Positions 1-8,596 of a stretch of DNA of 64,000 nucleotides are shown piece after piece. The position numbers and the translations under genes were made by a program. The stretch spans positions 1 through 64,000 of the forward strand of contig JAUZSQ010000104.1 in assembly GCA_030949325.1 (NCBI GenBank). The letters run 5' to 3'. How positions within the stretch are numbered: the first letter of the stretch is position 1; each line of letters begins with the position of its first letter. The notes beneath the pieces were generated by a model. That model was given only the letters and a program-made list of their open reading frames with translations, made no database searches and was not told where the DNA came from. This DNA is from Sulfurovum sp. Lineage in GTDB: Bacteria > Campylobacterota > Campylobacteria > Campylobacterales > Sulfurovaceae.

Positions 1-1053
1 TGAAAATGTACGCTTGGGTATTGTGAAATCTTCTTCTGATATGAAGGCAAAGCTTTTAGTATAGATGCTATAGAGTGTGCCATTTACTACTTTGGTATCT
101 ATCTTGGCTTCATCACTATAGATGGTTACCCCATCTATCTCATATTGAGGAAATTCTACACCTTCGAGGTTACCATGACCCTCTATCTTGACTGTGAGAT
201 TCACAGGCTTGTTCGCTTTGACTTCTTGGGCATCAATCTGTGCTTCTATATTAAAGTCTCCTATGAGGTCACTCTCTACAGCTTGTGGCAGGACTTCTAT
301 CGCCAAAGCATTAGAGAGCGTTTGATACCATTTTAGACGAGAAAACATCCTAGCAAAAGGGTCACGGCTATTTCTATCTGCTACGCCGACCTTGGCACTA
401 GCAGGATTGACGCTAAAGTTCCCTTCTTGTTGGGCTGTGACTATATAGCGTACTTCTTGGATTTGATACTTCCCTTTGATATAGGCAGGTTGTTCTCCTG
501 CATCTACGACCAAGAAATCAGGTAAAGTAGGAGGCGTATATTTGACCTGTGGAGAGGCTCCTATATCTGAACGCAAAGAGAAATACGCTGTAATCATAAA
601 AGACTCACCTACATAGACTTGCTCTTTGCTACTCTTTAGTGTCAAGCTAAAAAGTGCATTGGCTTGGCTTGAAGTGCTATTGGACTTCACGACTTTTATC
701 TCTATAGGGTCTGTTTGATAGGGCTTTCCTGCGATACTCACCGTATAAGAAGGTATGGTCATACTCTTTGAGGGTACAAACTGTATCGTTTTGGTAGTGC
801 CTGATTCATTGCTCATACTGCCATTGACCAGTGACCAGTTTTGGCTACTACTGCTTGATGTGCCTCTGATTTGTGCATCACCTATTTTGACTATCTTTGG
901 AAATACAATAGCATTTCCTTTGGCTTCTATACGCAAAGTCACGGCATTGCCTTTGATTACTTCTATAGTATCGACTGTAGCTCTCACACTAGTAGCATAT
1001 ACCCATCCCAAACTCAATACGAGTATGCCTATTATTTTACCAAGGTTTTGCAT
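1..1053 (-). CDS. batD: BatD-like membrane/secreted protein, C-terminus off the window
   Basis: The reading frame is open from an ATG at 1053 to the left edge, giving about 350 residues. It starts with a hydrophobic signal segment (GKIIGILVLSLGWVYA), followed by beta-rich repeats with phrases such as 'VYVGESFMITAYF' and 'VKANKPVNLTVKI'. This is the layout of BatD (oxygen tolerance family), a periplasmic-facing partner of the VWA proteins BatA and BatB. It overlaps the 3' end of the upstream TPR gene by 17 bases, consistent with translational coupling at the end of the moxR-bat operon. The C-terminal part and any membrane anchor lie outside the window. The biochemical role of Bat proteins is not settled. 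Confidence 0.8.
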   Translation of the reverse strand, partial: MQNLGKIIGILVLSLGWVYATSVRATVDTIEVIKGNAVTLRIEAKGNAIVFPKIVKIGDAQIRGTSSSSSQNWSLVNGSMSNESGTTKTIQFVPSKSMTIPSYTVSIAGKPYQTDPIEIKVVKSNSTSSQANALFSLTLKSSKEQVYVGESFMITAYFSLRSDIGASPQVKYTPPTLPDFLVVDAGEQPAYIKGKYQIQEVRYIVTAQQEGNFSVNPASAKVGVADRNSRDPFARMFSRLKWYQTLSNALAIEVLPQAVESDLIGDFNIEAQIDAQEVKANKPVNLTVKIEGHGNLEGVEFPQYEIDGVTIYSDEAKIDTKVVNGTLYSIYTKSFAFISEEDFTIPKRTFS

Positions 1054-1834
1054 CTTCACTCCTTTGAGCATTTTTGTCTTCACCCATTTGATACATCATC
1101 GTAGGTGTTTTCCCATCTTGCATTTTCTTCATGAGACGTTTGAGTTCTTGTTCTTGTAGCTTCTCTTCTTTACTTTTTTGCTTTTGCTCTTTAGATTGGC
1201 TACTTTCTTTATCACTCTGTTGGTCACTTTTTTTATCTCCGTCTTTGTCGCCTTTTTTGTCATCTTTCTTTTTGTCATCTTTTTTATCTTTGGAGTCTTT
1301 GTCTCCCTCTTTGTCATCGTCTTTTTTGTCATCTTTCTTCTTATCGTCTTTCTTCTTGTCGTCTTTTTTATCTTTATCTTTTTTCTCTTGCTTCTTTTTT
1401 TCTTCTTCTTTTTTCTTCTTTGCTTCTTTTGCTACTTTTAAATTATTTTTAGTATCTTCATCTTCATGTAATTTCAAAGATTCTTTAAAACTCTCAACAG
1501 ATTTATTGAAATCACCACTTTTAAAAGTACTATTTCCTAAGTTATATTGCATAGAAGCTTTTTTTTCATCTAGCACATTATCATAACCCTCAATAGCTTT
1601 GTCATATTCTTTTGTTGCCTTATCATACTCTTCATTTTTATAATAAGCATTGCCTAAATTATAATGTAATTCACTGTTATCATATTCGTTTTTTATGCTT
1701 TCTAATAGTGTGACACTCTTATCATATTCTTTGGCTTCATAAGCTTCTTTGGCTTGTGCTATCGTCTTGAAGTCGCTTAGTCCTGCGTACAAAAAAGACC
1801 CTCCTAACAATGCCAATATCGCTATTTTTTTCAT
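1037..1834 (-). CDS. TPR protein of the Bat operon (BatC/BatE-like) with a charged Lys/Asp tail
   Basis: This 265-residue protein starts with a signal peptide (MKKIAILALLGGSFLYAG). About three TPR units follow over residues 20-135 ('AKEAYEAKEYDKSVTLLE', 'LHYNLGNAYYKNEEYDKA', 'MQYNLGNSTFKSGDFNKS'). Residues 140-225 are an almost pure Lys/Asp/Glu stretch (KKDDKK repeats), and a short conserved tail follows (MKKMQDGKTPTMMYQMG). TPR proteins of this kind sit between batB and batD in many Bat operons and are thought to scaffold the membrane VWA proteins. The start overlaps the end of batB by 4 bases (ATGA). The charged block is low-complexity and may be a flexible linker or a cation-binding region. 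The open frames on the opposite strand here are shadows of this bias. Confidence 0.8.
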   Translation of the reverse strand: MKKIAILALLGGSFLYAGLSDFKTIAQAKEAYEAKEYDKSVTLLESIKNEYDNSELHYNLGNAYYKNEEYDKATKEYDKAIEGYDNVLDEKKASMQYNLGNSTFKSGDFNKSVESFKESLKLHEDEDTKNNLKVAKEAKKKKEEEKKKQEKKDKDKKDDKKKDDKKKDDKKDDDKEGDKDSKDKKDDKKKDDKKGDKDGDKKSDQQSDKESSQSKEQKQKSKEEKLQEQELKRLMKKMQDGKTPTMMYQMGEDKNAQRSEDAKPW

Positions 1835-2802
1835 AATGTTCTCCTTCTAGGCAGTGAGGCAAAGGACATCAATAAAAACAGTAATCCCAATCCTAAAGGA
1901 ATATAAAAATACTCAATGCGTTCTTTGACCATGACTTCGCCTTGTTGTTGGTTTTTGTATTTGCTTCGTATGACGGAGACGAGCTGAGCTATATCAGCTT
2001 TGCCGTTACTTGCTACCACAAATGCCCCTCCATTTGCTTTTGCCACTTCTCCTAGGGCATCATTACGTTGGGTAATGGCTATCGTGCCATCTTTTTGAGA
2101 AAAAGGTTTGCCCTCTGCATCTAAGACGGGTGCACCTTTGAGCGTACCTACGAGTACCACATAGAGGTCTATCTCATTCTCTTTGAGTATCGACGCGAAG
2201 CCTGAAATAGCTTCTTCATCTCCACCATCAGAAAACAAGACCAAAACTTTGGGGGCTTTTTCTTCCAATAAAGTAGAAGCCAATGCACCCAAGGCAGAAA
2301 AATCTGTTGAACCCATGTTGATATAAGAATCATCCACCCCCTCTATCATCATCTTGAGCGTCTCTTTGTCTGTAGAAAAGGGTGCCAAGACAAAAGGACT
2401 ATAGGCAAATGCCAAAACCCCTATCTCATCACTAGGCATAGCATCAAAAAACATAGACATCTTTTGCTTAGCAAATGCCAAACGGTTAGGATAGACATCG
2501 GTACTACGCATAGACCCAGAGATGTCCAAAGCAGACAAAAGCGTTAGCCCCTCTACTTCTACCTTTTTGTCTCCTTTTGCCACTACAGGACGTGCTAGTG
2601 CTAGTATTATTAGGACTATGGCTAGGAGAAACAAACTATTTCTAAGCTTCATAGACATACTCTCATCCGTGGCACTCAGACGCTTGAGTACTTCTTTATC
2701 AAAAATACTGCCAAGACTTCGCTGATGCTTAGAGAGTAGAAATCCAAAGAGTAACAAAGGCAAAAGCAATGCCCACAACCATTCTATATATATAAAGTGC
2801 AT
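1831..2802 (-). CDS. batB: BatB, VWA-domain membrane protein
   Basis: This 323-residue protein has two N-terminal membrane helices (about residues 7-24 and 57-75). A von Willebrand factor A domain with a MIDAS motif DISGSMR follows near residue 92, with a second metal-site Asp region 'LFSDGGDEEA', and there is a C-terminal helix near residues 298-318. This order of segments is that of BatA/BatB proteins, which expose the VWA domain on the periplasmic side. It lies one base after batA and overlaps the TPR gene. The complete MIDAS suggests divalent-cation-dependent protein binding. In other bacteria the operon is linked to envelope stress or aerotolerance, but the mechanism is not established. 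Confidence 0.85.
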   Translation of the reverse strand: MHFIYIEWLWALLLPLLLFGFLLSKHQRSLGSIFDKEVLKRLSATDESMSMKLRNSLFLLAIVLIILALARPVVAKGDKKVEVEGLTLLSALDISGSMRSTDVYPNRLAFAKQKMSMFFDAMPSDEIGVLAFAYSPFVLAPFSTDKETLKMMIEGVDDSYINMGSTDFSALGALASTLLEEKAPKVLVLFSDGGDEEAISGFASILKENEIDLYVVLVGTLKGAPVLDAEGKPFSQKDGTIAITQRNDALGEVAKANGGAFVVASNGKADIAQLVSVIRSKYKNQQQGEVMVKERIEYFYIPLGLGLLFLLMSFASLPRRRTL

Positions 2803-2803
2803 A

Positions 2804-3724
2804 TTATATCCCTCTTCTATTTCTAAGAAGCCAAAACAACATTAAGCTCAAAAGTGCCAAAGAGAGTGGATAGATATAGTAATAGGTATGCTGTACTATC
2901 TTTTTGTTGTCTATCTTGGTGGCTTCTAGTTTGTCTATTTCATCATAGATGGTTTTTAATGCATTCGCAGATCTCGCCCCAAAGGCTTGACCCTGTCCTG
3001 CGTCGGCTAAGGCTTGTAAATACTCTCCATTATAATCACGTTCTGTCCCTATCCCAATGGTATAGAGCTTAATATCACGATTTTTGATAAGGTGCTTGAC
3101 ATCTTCAAAAGGGACTTTGGACATATTGTCTACCCCATCGGTGAGAAGTATGGCTATTTTGGATTTGGCTTTACTTTTACTCAAAAGATTGTAGCTTTGT
3201 ACCACAGCATCATTGATAGCTGTTTTCATTCCTGCTACACCCATCTTTTGCATTCTAGTAATATTGGTCAAAAACTTCTTCTCAAATGTCAAAGGAGACG
3301 AGATAAAAGCAATATCGGCAAAGGTTACCATACCAATACGGTCATTTTCACGTTGTTCTATAAAGTCAGAAACTACTTCTTTGACTACTTCAAAACGTGA
3401 ATTACCCGACCTATCAAAAGGCTGTCTCATAGAATCACTAGAATCTACAATAAGTACAATATCACGCCCTTCTTTTTTGGAATTGGTATAAGACTTCGTC
3501 ATCACAGGAGAAGCCAAAGCAATCACAGCAGAGACAATCCCTAGCCATTTGAGTATAGGCAGTAAAGACGTACCTTTTTTACCCTCTAGCATCAAGGCTT
3601 TGACATGAGGGAAAAAGATAGCCCTGCTTCGCTCTTTACAAAATGTTGCACAAAAGATAAACAAAAGTATCAAAGCCAAGGCAAAAGGATATTCAAAGTT
3701 AAACTCACCCATGGCAATACTCAA
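2804..3724 (-). CDS. batA: BatA, VWA-domain membrane protein
   Basis: This 306-residue protein has N-terminal membrane helices (residues 12-26 and about 60-77). It has a VWA domain with MIDAS motif DSSDSMR near residue 92 and a downstream 'LLTDGVDNMS' metal-site loop. A C-terminal helix ends in RNRRGI. It is a paralogue of the next gene (batB), as usual in Bat operons. The start ATG lies inside the 3' end of the upstream 133-residue gene (20-base overlap), implying coupled translation. The assignment as BatA rather than BatB rests on gene order. Confidence 0.85.
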   Translation of the reverse strand: MSIAMGEFNFEYPFALALILLFIFCATFCKERSRAIFFPHVKALMLEGKKGTSLLPILKWLGIVSAVIALASPVMTKSYTNSKKEGRDIVLIVDSSDSMRQPFDRSGNSRFEVVKEVVSDFIEQRENDRIGMVTFADIAFISSPLTFEKKFLTNITRMQKMGVAGMKTAINDAVVQSYNLLSKSKAKSKIAILLTDGVDNMSKVPFEDVKHLIKNRDIKLYTIGIGTERDYNGEYLQALADAGQGQAFGARSANALKTIYDEIDKLEATKIDNKKIVQHTYYYIYPLSLALLSLMLFWLLRNRRGI

Positions 3725-4106
3725 TATATTCAGCTAAAAGACTTCGTGTCTCGTCATCAATAGTACCTACAGACTTTTTGTATTTATACGCTATTAAATG
3801 TGCTTCAAGGGCTTCAAAGCGTACTTTTTTCTCTGCATCTGTAGCCAAGAGTCTGGCATAATGTGTGGTCTCATAAGCAGAAGTTTTACTGTCTTTCCAA
3901 TCTATCTGTCTTATCGCTTCTAAATAGCCTTTTTCTAGGTTTATTTTACGGTTCTTCCATAATCTAATAGCTACAAAAAGTACGAGACTCACCAGTAACA
4001 AAGAGCCAAAAATAATAATACCCCAATAGAGATAATACGAACTATCAGGTATTTCTAACAGAGGTTTTATATCACGCAGTTGTGCTGTTATATTGTTTTC
4101 ATTCAT
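3705..4106 (-). CDS. small single-pass membrane protein of the Bat operon (DUF4381-like)
   Basis: This 133-residue protein has one strong membrane helix at about residues 28-50 (YWGIIIFGSLLLVSLVLFVA). A basic helical C-terminal domain follows, ending 'LLAEYIEYCHG'. Proteins of this size and topology (often DUF4381) lie between the DUF58 gene and batA in many moxR-bat operons. It starts three bases after the DUF58 gene ends and overlaps batA by 20 bases. The family name is inferred from context plus topology, and no catalytic motif is visible. Confidence 0.65.
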   Translation of the reverse strand: MNENNITAQLRDIKPLLEIPDSSYYLYWGIIIFGSLLLVSLVLFVAIRLWKNRKINLEKGYLEAIRQIDWKDSKTSAYETTHYARLLATDAEKKVRFEALEAHLIAYKYKKSVGTIDDETRSLLAEYIEYCHG

Positions 4107-4109
4107 GAT

Positions 4110-4940
4110 TTATCTCATCTTCTTCATCAATTTTAAACTCGCTTCTTCATGCGTATAGACTTTAGCAAAACGTACGCCTTGTTTTTTGAACTGTTTATAA
4201 AGGCGTTCATCATTCTCATGCAAGGCTTTTTGGTAATGCTTCATCGTACTGGTATTGACATCACCTTCAAAGCTTTGCTTACTTTCCATATCTATCAAAC
4301 GCAGATAGCCTAGCTCACTAGGATTTTCTTCAAATCTATCACGCACGATTACGGCAAAAATATCATGTTTTTTACTCAAAAGTTTTAAGTCTATATCCCC
4401 CACAAAATCAGAGATGATAAACAAAAGGGCTTTCTTTTTCAGACGCTTTATCAAGGTCTCTACCAAGGCTTGATAATTGGCTTCTTTGCCTAGGGCATCA
4501 AAACCTATCACCTCTTCTACAGCCTTATGTACAGCAAAAAGTTTTTTACTAGGCTTTGAGATGCTATACATCTTGTCTGCAAAAACGATATGAGAAAACA
4601 AGTCCGAACTTTTGATAGCCGAAAATCCCAAGGTAGCCGTAAGCTCAGCAATGACATCATATTTTTGTCTCACGGTTCCAAAATAGGTAGAACCTGAAAG
4701 CATGGAGACTACCACGACATTGAGTTCACGTTCTTCTTTATAGATTTTAATAAAAGGTTTACCCAATTTTGCCGTAGTTTTCCAGTCTATCTTACGGACA
4801 TCATCGCCATAGATATACTCACGAAGCTCTGCAAACTCAAAGCCCTCACCTTGAAAAAGTGAAGCATTATTGCCTAACATATCGCCATAAACTTGCTTTT
4901 TGGTCTTAAGCACTATCTTTTTGACGGACTTGTTTATCAT
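4110..4940 (-). CDS. DUF58 domain protein
   Basis: This 276-residue protein carries the DUF58 hallmark 'GDDVRKIDWKTTAKLGKPFIK' region near residues 45-65, followed by a VWA-like fold with 'VVVVSMLSGS' and 'LLFIISDFVGD'. The first part of the MIDAS is degenerate (SMLSGS in place of DxSxS). DUF58 proteins pair with MoxR AAA+ ATPases and BatA/BatB, probably as adaptors. It begins 9 bases after moxR ends and runs into the DUF4381-like gene, so it belongs to the same transcript. No membrane segment is evident. Confidence 0.85.
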   Translation of the reverse strand: MINKSVKKIVLKTKKQVYGDMLGNNASLFQGEGFEFAELREYIYGDDVRKIDWKTTAKLGKPFIKIYKEERELNVVVVSMLSGSTYFGTVRQKYDVIAELTATLGFSAIKSSDLFSHIVFADKMYSISKPSKKLFAVHKAVEEVIGFDALGKEANYQALVETLIKRLKKKALLFIISDFVGDIDLKLLSKKHDIFAVIVRDRFEENPSELGYLRLIDMESKQSFEGDVNTSTMKHYQKALHENDERLYKQFKKQGVRFAKVYTHEEASLKLMKKMR

Positions 4941-4949
4941 CTCTACAAC

Positions 4950-5897
4950 CTAAGGAATAGGCACAGCAGATAAAATCTTCTCGATAATCTCATCTGTGGT
5001 TACTTCTTCTGCTTGTGCTTCATACGACAAGATAATACGGTGACGCAATATCTCTTTGGCAATATACGCTATCTCCATAGGAGAGACAAAATCCTGCCCC
5101 TTTAGATAAGCAATCGCTCGTGAAGCCTTATACATATCAATACTTGCTCTTGGACTGGCTCCAAACTCTATATAGGCTTCTAGCCCTTCTAGTCCATAGG
5201 CTTTAGGGTCACGCGTAGCAGAGACGAGTTCTATAATATACCGTTCTACCTCTTCATCTATATGTATATTGAGTGCTTCTTCACGAATGGTATTGAGGTC
5301 TTCAAGGGTAGCTACTTGTTCTATGGTTCCAAAGCTATTGTTTGCCACACGACGTGCGATTTCTAGCTCTTCTTCTTTGGTATTATAGCCCACGACTATC
5401 TTCATCATAAATCTATCTAACTGTGCTTCAGGAAGTTCATACGCACCCTCTTGTTCTACAGGGTTTTGTGTTGCCATCACCAAAAAAGGCAAATCAATCT
5501 TGAAAGTCTCATCGCCAATGGTCACTTGTCTCTCTTGCATCACTTCTAGCAAAGCCGATTGCACTTTCGCAGGGGCTCTGTTAATCTCATCGGCTAAAAG
5601 TAAATTGGTAAAGATAGGACCTTGTTTTATCTTGAAGGTATTGGTAGAAGGGTCATAAATCTCCGTCCCTATGATGTCAGAAGGCAATAAATCAGGCGTA
5701 AACTGTACACGTTTAAAGTCTAATCCCAAGGTCTTTGCCAAGGCATTAACTGCCGTAGTCTTGGCAAGTCCAGGGACACCCTCTAAAAGTATATGCCCAC
5801 GACAAAGAAGCCCAGCGAGTAAACCCTCGACCATCTTATCCTGCCCTACAAGCACTTTTGCAATTTCTGTTTTGATATTTTGTATAATTTCACTCAA
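4950..5897 (-). CDS. moxR: MoxR-family AAA+ ATPase
   Basis: This 315-residue protein has Walker A 'GVPGLAKTTA' (about residues 40-49), Walker B 'LLADEINRAP' (about 101-110), sensor 1 'MATQNPVEQEG', and the MoxR 'LPEAQLDRF' segment. MoxR ATPases act as chaperone-like remodellers with VWA proteins, matching the batA/batB genes downstream. The chosen start is a TTG at 5897, preceded by a good GAGGAG ribosome-binding site. No ATG gives a full Walker A domain with a comparable site. It is the first gene of the minus-strand Bat operon, so the promoter should lie between 5898 and about 5975. Confidence 0.9.
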   Translation of the reverse strand: MSEIIQNIKTEIAKVLVGQDKMVEGLLAGLLCRGHILLEGVPGLAKTTAVNALAKTLGLDFKRVQFTPDLLPSDIIGTEIYDPSTNTFKIKQGPIFTNLLLADEINRAPAKVQSALLEVMQERQVTIGDETFKIDLPFLVMATQNPVEQEGAYELPEAQLDRFMMKIVVGYNTKEEELEIARRVANNSFGTIEQVATLEDLNTIREEALNIHIDEEVERYIIELVSATRDPKAYGLEGLEAYIEFGASPRASIDMYKASRAIAYLKGQDFVSPMEIAYIAKEILRHRIILSYEAQAEEVTTDEIIEKILSAVPIP

Positions 5898-5978
5898 GGT
5901 AGCTCCTCAATGTTTAAGTAGCAAAATTCTACTCCCAATGAGGTTAATTGAAGTTAAATGTCTGCTAATAGAGATATC

Positions 5979-6770
5979 CTATTGATTATAGTGCCTATAC
6001 TTTTGTGTAGCTCTATCTTCACAAATAAATGAGATATTTTTACTCTTATAAAAACTTTTGTACTCTGCATACACTCCATCACAATCTATTTCGTTATAGT
6101 GGTTGATAATAACTAACTTGCCACTATTAATAAAGTTTTGTGTACCTTTGGTATCCCACCAATTTTTTTCATTATGATACGATTCATAGAGGACTCCATC
6201 AAAGTGTTCAAAACCCTCTACTGTATTTTTTGCCATACATTTCATACCTTTTTGCTGTGTATAACTACAGAGTGCATTAATATATGTTCTTGCCTCTACT
6301 TCAGTCGCTTCCAGTCCAAAAGTGAGCTTTGATTGGGTATCTAACCAATCCATATTATCATATTCTACCCAGTCTATCCCCCATGATGCCATCTTGTCAA
6401 TACGGGCATTCATTACAGAAAGAATACCTGTCGTTGTTTGTGAGACATAAAACTCCCCTTGCCATTCTGACCATTCTATCTCTGTAAGGTAAGGTTCTAA
6501 GGCATCAAAATCATCACGCCAATCTTCTCCCGTTCCTACTGAAATGTATCCTCCTATTTGATTACCCTTGGCTTTGATATTTACAATATTCGACACAATA
6601 TTCGAGGAAAAAGGGTCGATGAGTACATAAGCATTCTTCGCTGAGGTTAATATTTCTGTGATAGTATCAGCTTTAAAGTTCTCTTGATAAGCTTGATTAT
6701 AGACAGGAAGTATCTCATTACTCGTATTCGTGCTTCCAGCTACACTGCCTAATAAAACGGGTATATACAT
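5979..6770 (-). CDS. secreted GH114-like (endo-alpha-1,4-polygalactosaminidase/TM1410 type) protein
   Basis: The 263-residue frame resembles the GH114/TM1410 TIM-barrel family: 'AYVLIDPFSSN', 'GGYISVGTGEDWRDD', 'WGIDWVEYDNMDW' (probable acidic active-site residues) and 'KGMKCMAKN'. The printed start at 6770 falls in the middle of a hydrophobic stretch. Upstream, an ATG at 6799 followed by eight A residues would give MKKKGIKIILMYIPVLLG, a proper signal peptide, if the A run were one base longer. The true start is therefore probably 6799, with a one-base slip in the A8 tract. Substrate is unknown. It is divergent from the repeat-protein gene at 6940. Confidence 0.6.
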   Translation of the reverse strand: MYIPVLLGSVAGSTNTSNEILPVYNQAYQENFKADTITEILTSAKNAYVLIDPFSSNIVSNIVNIKAKGNQIGGYISVGTGEDWRDDFDALEPYLTEIEWSEWQGEFYVSQTTTGILSVMNARIDKMASWGIDWVEYDNMDWLDTQSKLTFGLEATEVEARTYINALCSYTQQKGMKCMAKNTVEGFEHFDGVLYESYHNEKNWWDTKGTQNFINSGKLVIINHYNEIDCDGVYAEYKSFYKSKNISFICEDRATQKYRHYNQ

Positions 6771-6939
6771 TAAAATTATCTTTATCCCTTTTTTTTCATT
6801 ATATAGTAAATACTCTAAATATCCTTCTAGTCTATAATTCTATCATTAAAACGTATAATTCTTATAATTATAAGTTATTTTTAATATAGTTTTGATTATA
6901 CTTCCCTCATAAATAAATCAAACACAACAAGGATATAAA

Positions 6940-7722
6940 ATGAAAAAAATTATGGTAAGTGCTATTGTAGCAACAGCGTTATTGACAAGTGTACAAGCAG
7001 AGTCTGACTTTGATATGAACTCAATGGTCAAAGACATGAAAGATGTAGTTATTAGTATGAGCAAAGATGCCAAAGATTCTATGCTAAGTATGAAAGATGG
7101 TGCCGTTGAAACTACTAAATCAGCTGAAAAAGTGGTTACTGCTGTAAGTGCTGATACAAAAGACACTTCTGTCAAAATATCTGATGACCTTAAAACTGCT
7201 GAAGTAAGCACTTCTAAAAACTCTAAAGATACGCTTGTTGCTGTATCTACAGACAGTAAAGATGCGATGACGAACACAACAACAGACCTCAAAGATGCAG
7301 TAAGTGTAGCATCTCAAGATATGAAAGATTCTACAGTAGCTGTGTCTAAAGATTCTACAGAGGCACTCAAAACTGTTTCTAACGATACTACTGCTTCTGT
7401 AAAAACCGTTTCTTCTGATACATCTGCTACAGTAAAAACAGTGTCTAATGATACTACTGCTTCTGTAAAAACTGTTTCTTCTGATGCATCTGCTTCTGTA
7501 AAAACCGTTTCTTCTGATACCTCTGCTTCTGTAAAAACCGTAGCCACAAATGCAAATGATTCTGTAAAAACAGCTTCACATGATTCTGCTGCTTCTGTCA
7601 AATCAGTGGGTGAAAATGCTTCCGATACAGTCAAGACTATTTCAACAGATGCATCTACTTCAGTTAAATCTGTTTCAGACAATGTCAATGACTCTACAAA
7701 AACTATCTCAAAAGATATATAA
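6940..7722 (+). CDS. secreted 11-residue-repeat protein (LEA-like), copy 1
   Basis: This 260-residue protein has a clear signal peptide (MKKIMVSAIVATALLTSVQAE). The rest is made of repeats with an 11-residue period, best seen at residues 145-200: TASVKTVSNDT, TATVKTVSNDT and variants, rich in Ser, Thr, Ala, Val, Lys and Asp and without Cys or Trp. Undecad repeats of this kind are typical of LEA-type or right-handed amphipathic helical proteins, so an envelope or periplasmic stabilising or scaffolding role is possible. The function is not known. A ribosome-binding site (aagga) precedes the ATG. The stop codon overlaps the start of the next paralogue. The long antisense frames are composition artefacts. 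Confidence 0.75.
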   Translation: MKKIMVSAIVATALLTSVQAESDFDMNSMVKDMKDVVISMSKDAKDSMLSMKDGAVETTKSAEKVVTAVSADTKDTSVKISDDLKTAEVSTSKNSKDTLVAVSTDSKDAMTNTTTDLKDAVSVASQDMKDSTVAVSKDSTEALKTVSNDTTASVKTVSSDTSATVKTVSNDTTASVKTVSSDASASVKTVSSDTSASVKTVATNANDSVKTASHDSAASVKSVGENASDTVKTISTDASTSVKSVSDNVNDSTKTISKDI

Positions 7723-8561
7723 TGATGAAAAAATTAATAACTATCTCTGTAGCAGTCGCTACATTACTAACAACTATCCACGCAGAAACAGCTCCTGTCA
7801 CAGCTCCAAAAGCTGTGGCTCCAGTAGCTGATACATCAAGCTCTGACTTTAACATGAACTCTATCGTTACGGATATGAAAGATGCTGTGATTAGCATGAG
7901 TAAAGATGCCAAAGATTCTATGATTGCTATCAAAGATGGTGCTGTTGAGAGTAGTAAATCAGCCCAAAGAACAGTTACTTCAGTAAGTACGGATGCCAAA
8001 GATACCACTGTCAAAGTATCTGACGACCTTAAAACTGTAGAAGTAAGTACTTCAGCGCATAGTAAAGATACTGTCGTTGCTGTCTCTACAGATACTAAAG
8101 ATGCGATGACAAATACGACAAAAGACCTTAAAGATTCTGCAAATGTAGCTTCTAAAGAAATGAAAGATTCTACTCTTGCACTCTCTAAAGAAGTAGCCAC
8201 TTCAGTCAAAACAGTATCTAACGATGGTACAGCTTCTGTTAAAACACTGTCTTCTGATTTGAATACTACGACACAAGCACTCTCTGCTGATACTGTATCT
8301 ACAGTAAAAACTGTCTCTTCTAATACATCTGCTACAGTAAAAACTGTCTCAAATGACTCTAAAGATGTCGTAAATACTGTGGCAACACAAGTCAATGATT
8401 CTGCTAAAACTGTCTCAGGTGATACAAGAGCTTCTGTAGAATCTACCAACAGCAATGTGAGTGATTCGCTAAAAACACTCTCTAAAGATTCATCTTCTTC
8501 AGTCAAAAGTGTTTCTGATAATGCAAATGACTCTGCAAAAACCATTTCAAACGACAAATAG
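7722..8561 (+). CDS. secreted 11-residue-repeat protein (LEA-like), copy 2
   Basis: This 279-residue paralogue of the preceding gene has a signal peptide (MMKKLITISVAVATLLTTIHAE) and a Pro/Ala/Val linker (residues 22-42). The shared 'DMKDAVISMSKDAKDSM' block follows, and then the same 11-residue repeats (SVKTVSND type). The TAATG overlap means it is translated from the same mRNA, starting at 7722 or at the second ATG at 7725. The two proteins align along the conserved N-terminal block and diverge in repeat number, which points to tandem duplication followed by repeat slippage. A hairpin terminator follows directly. Confidence 0.75.
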   Translation: MMKKLITISVAVATLLTTIHAETAPVTAPKAVAPVADTSSSDFNMNSIVTDMKDAVISMSKDAKDSMIAIKDGAVESSKSAQRTVTSVSTDAKDTTVKVSDDLKTVEVSTSAHSKDTVVAVSTDTKDAMTNTTKDLKDSANVASKEMKDSTLALSKEVATSVKTVSNDGTASVKTLSSDLNTTTQALSADTVSTVKTVSSNTSATVKTVSNDSKDVVNTVATQVNDSAKTVSGDTRASVESTNSNVSDSLKTLSKDSSSSVKSVSDNANDSAKTISNDK

Positions 8562-8566
8562 TCACC

Positions 8567-8596
8567 TAAAGTAACTCTTTTTGAGTTGCTTTATTT
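8567..8596 (+). terminator. hairpin terminator after the repeat-protein pair
   Basis: The arms aaagtaactc (8568-8577) and gagttgcttt (8583-8592) pair with one G-T wobble around a five-T loop, and a T-rich tail follows. It lies just after the stop of the second repeat protein, so it probably ends that transcript. Confidence 0.7.

Noticed and set aside
1280..1380. A CRISPR-like or minisatellite array in the repetitive gtcatctttctt stretch
   Set aside because: The repeats are in-frame codons of a Lys/Asp-rich tail, with no spacers or fixed repeat-spacer lengths. No CRISPR array was seen anywhere in the window.
1131..1586. Hydrophobic/Ser-Phe rich open frames opposite the Bat-operon TPR gene
   Set aside because: They are the complement of Lys/Asp codons (aag/gat), which read as Leu/Phe/Ser. 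No independent gene evidence.
7314..7688. Long antisense open frames across the two repeat proteins (also 6918-7292, 7703-8557)
   Set aside because: They mirror the Ser/Thr/Lys/Asp repeats on the opposite strand, have no ribosome-binding sites, and read as low-complexity text. The plus-strand frames have signal peptides and operon structure.
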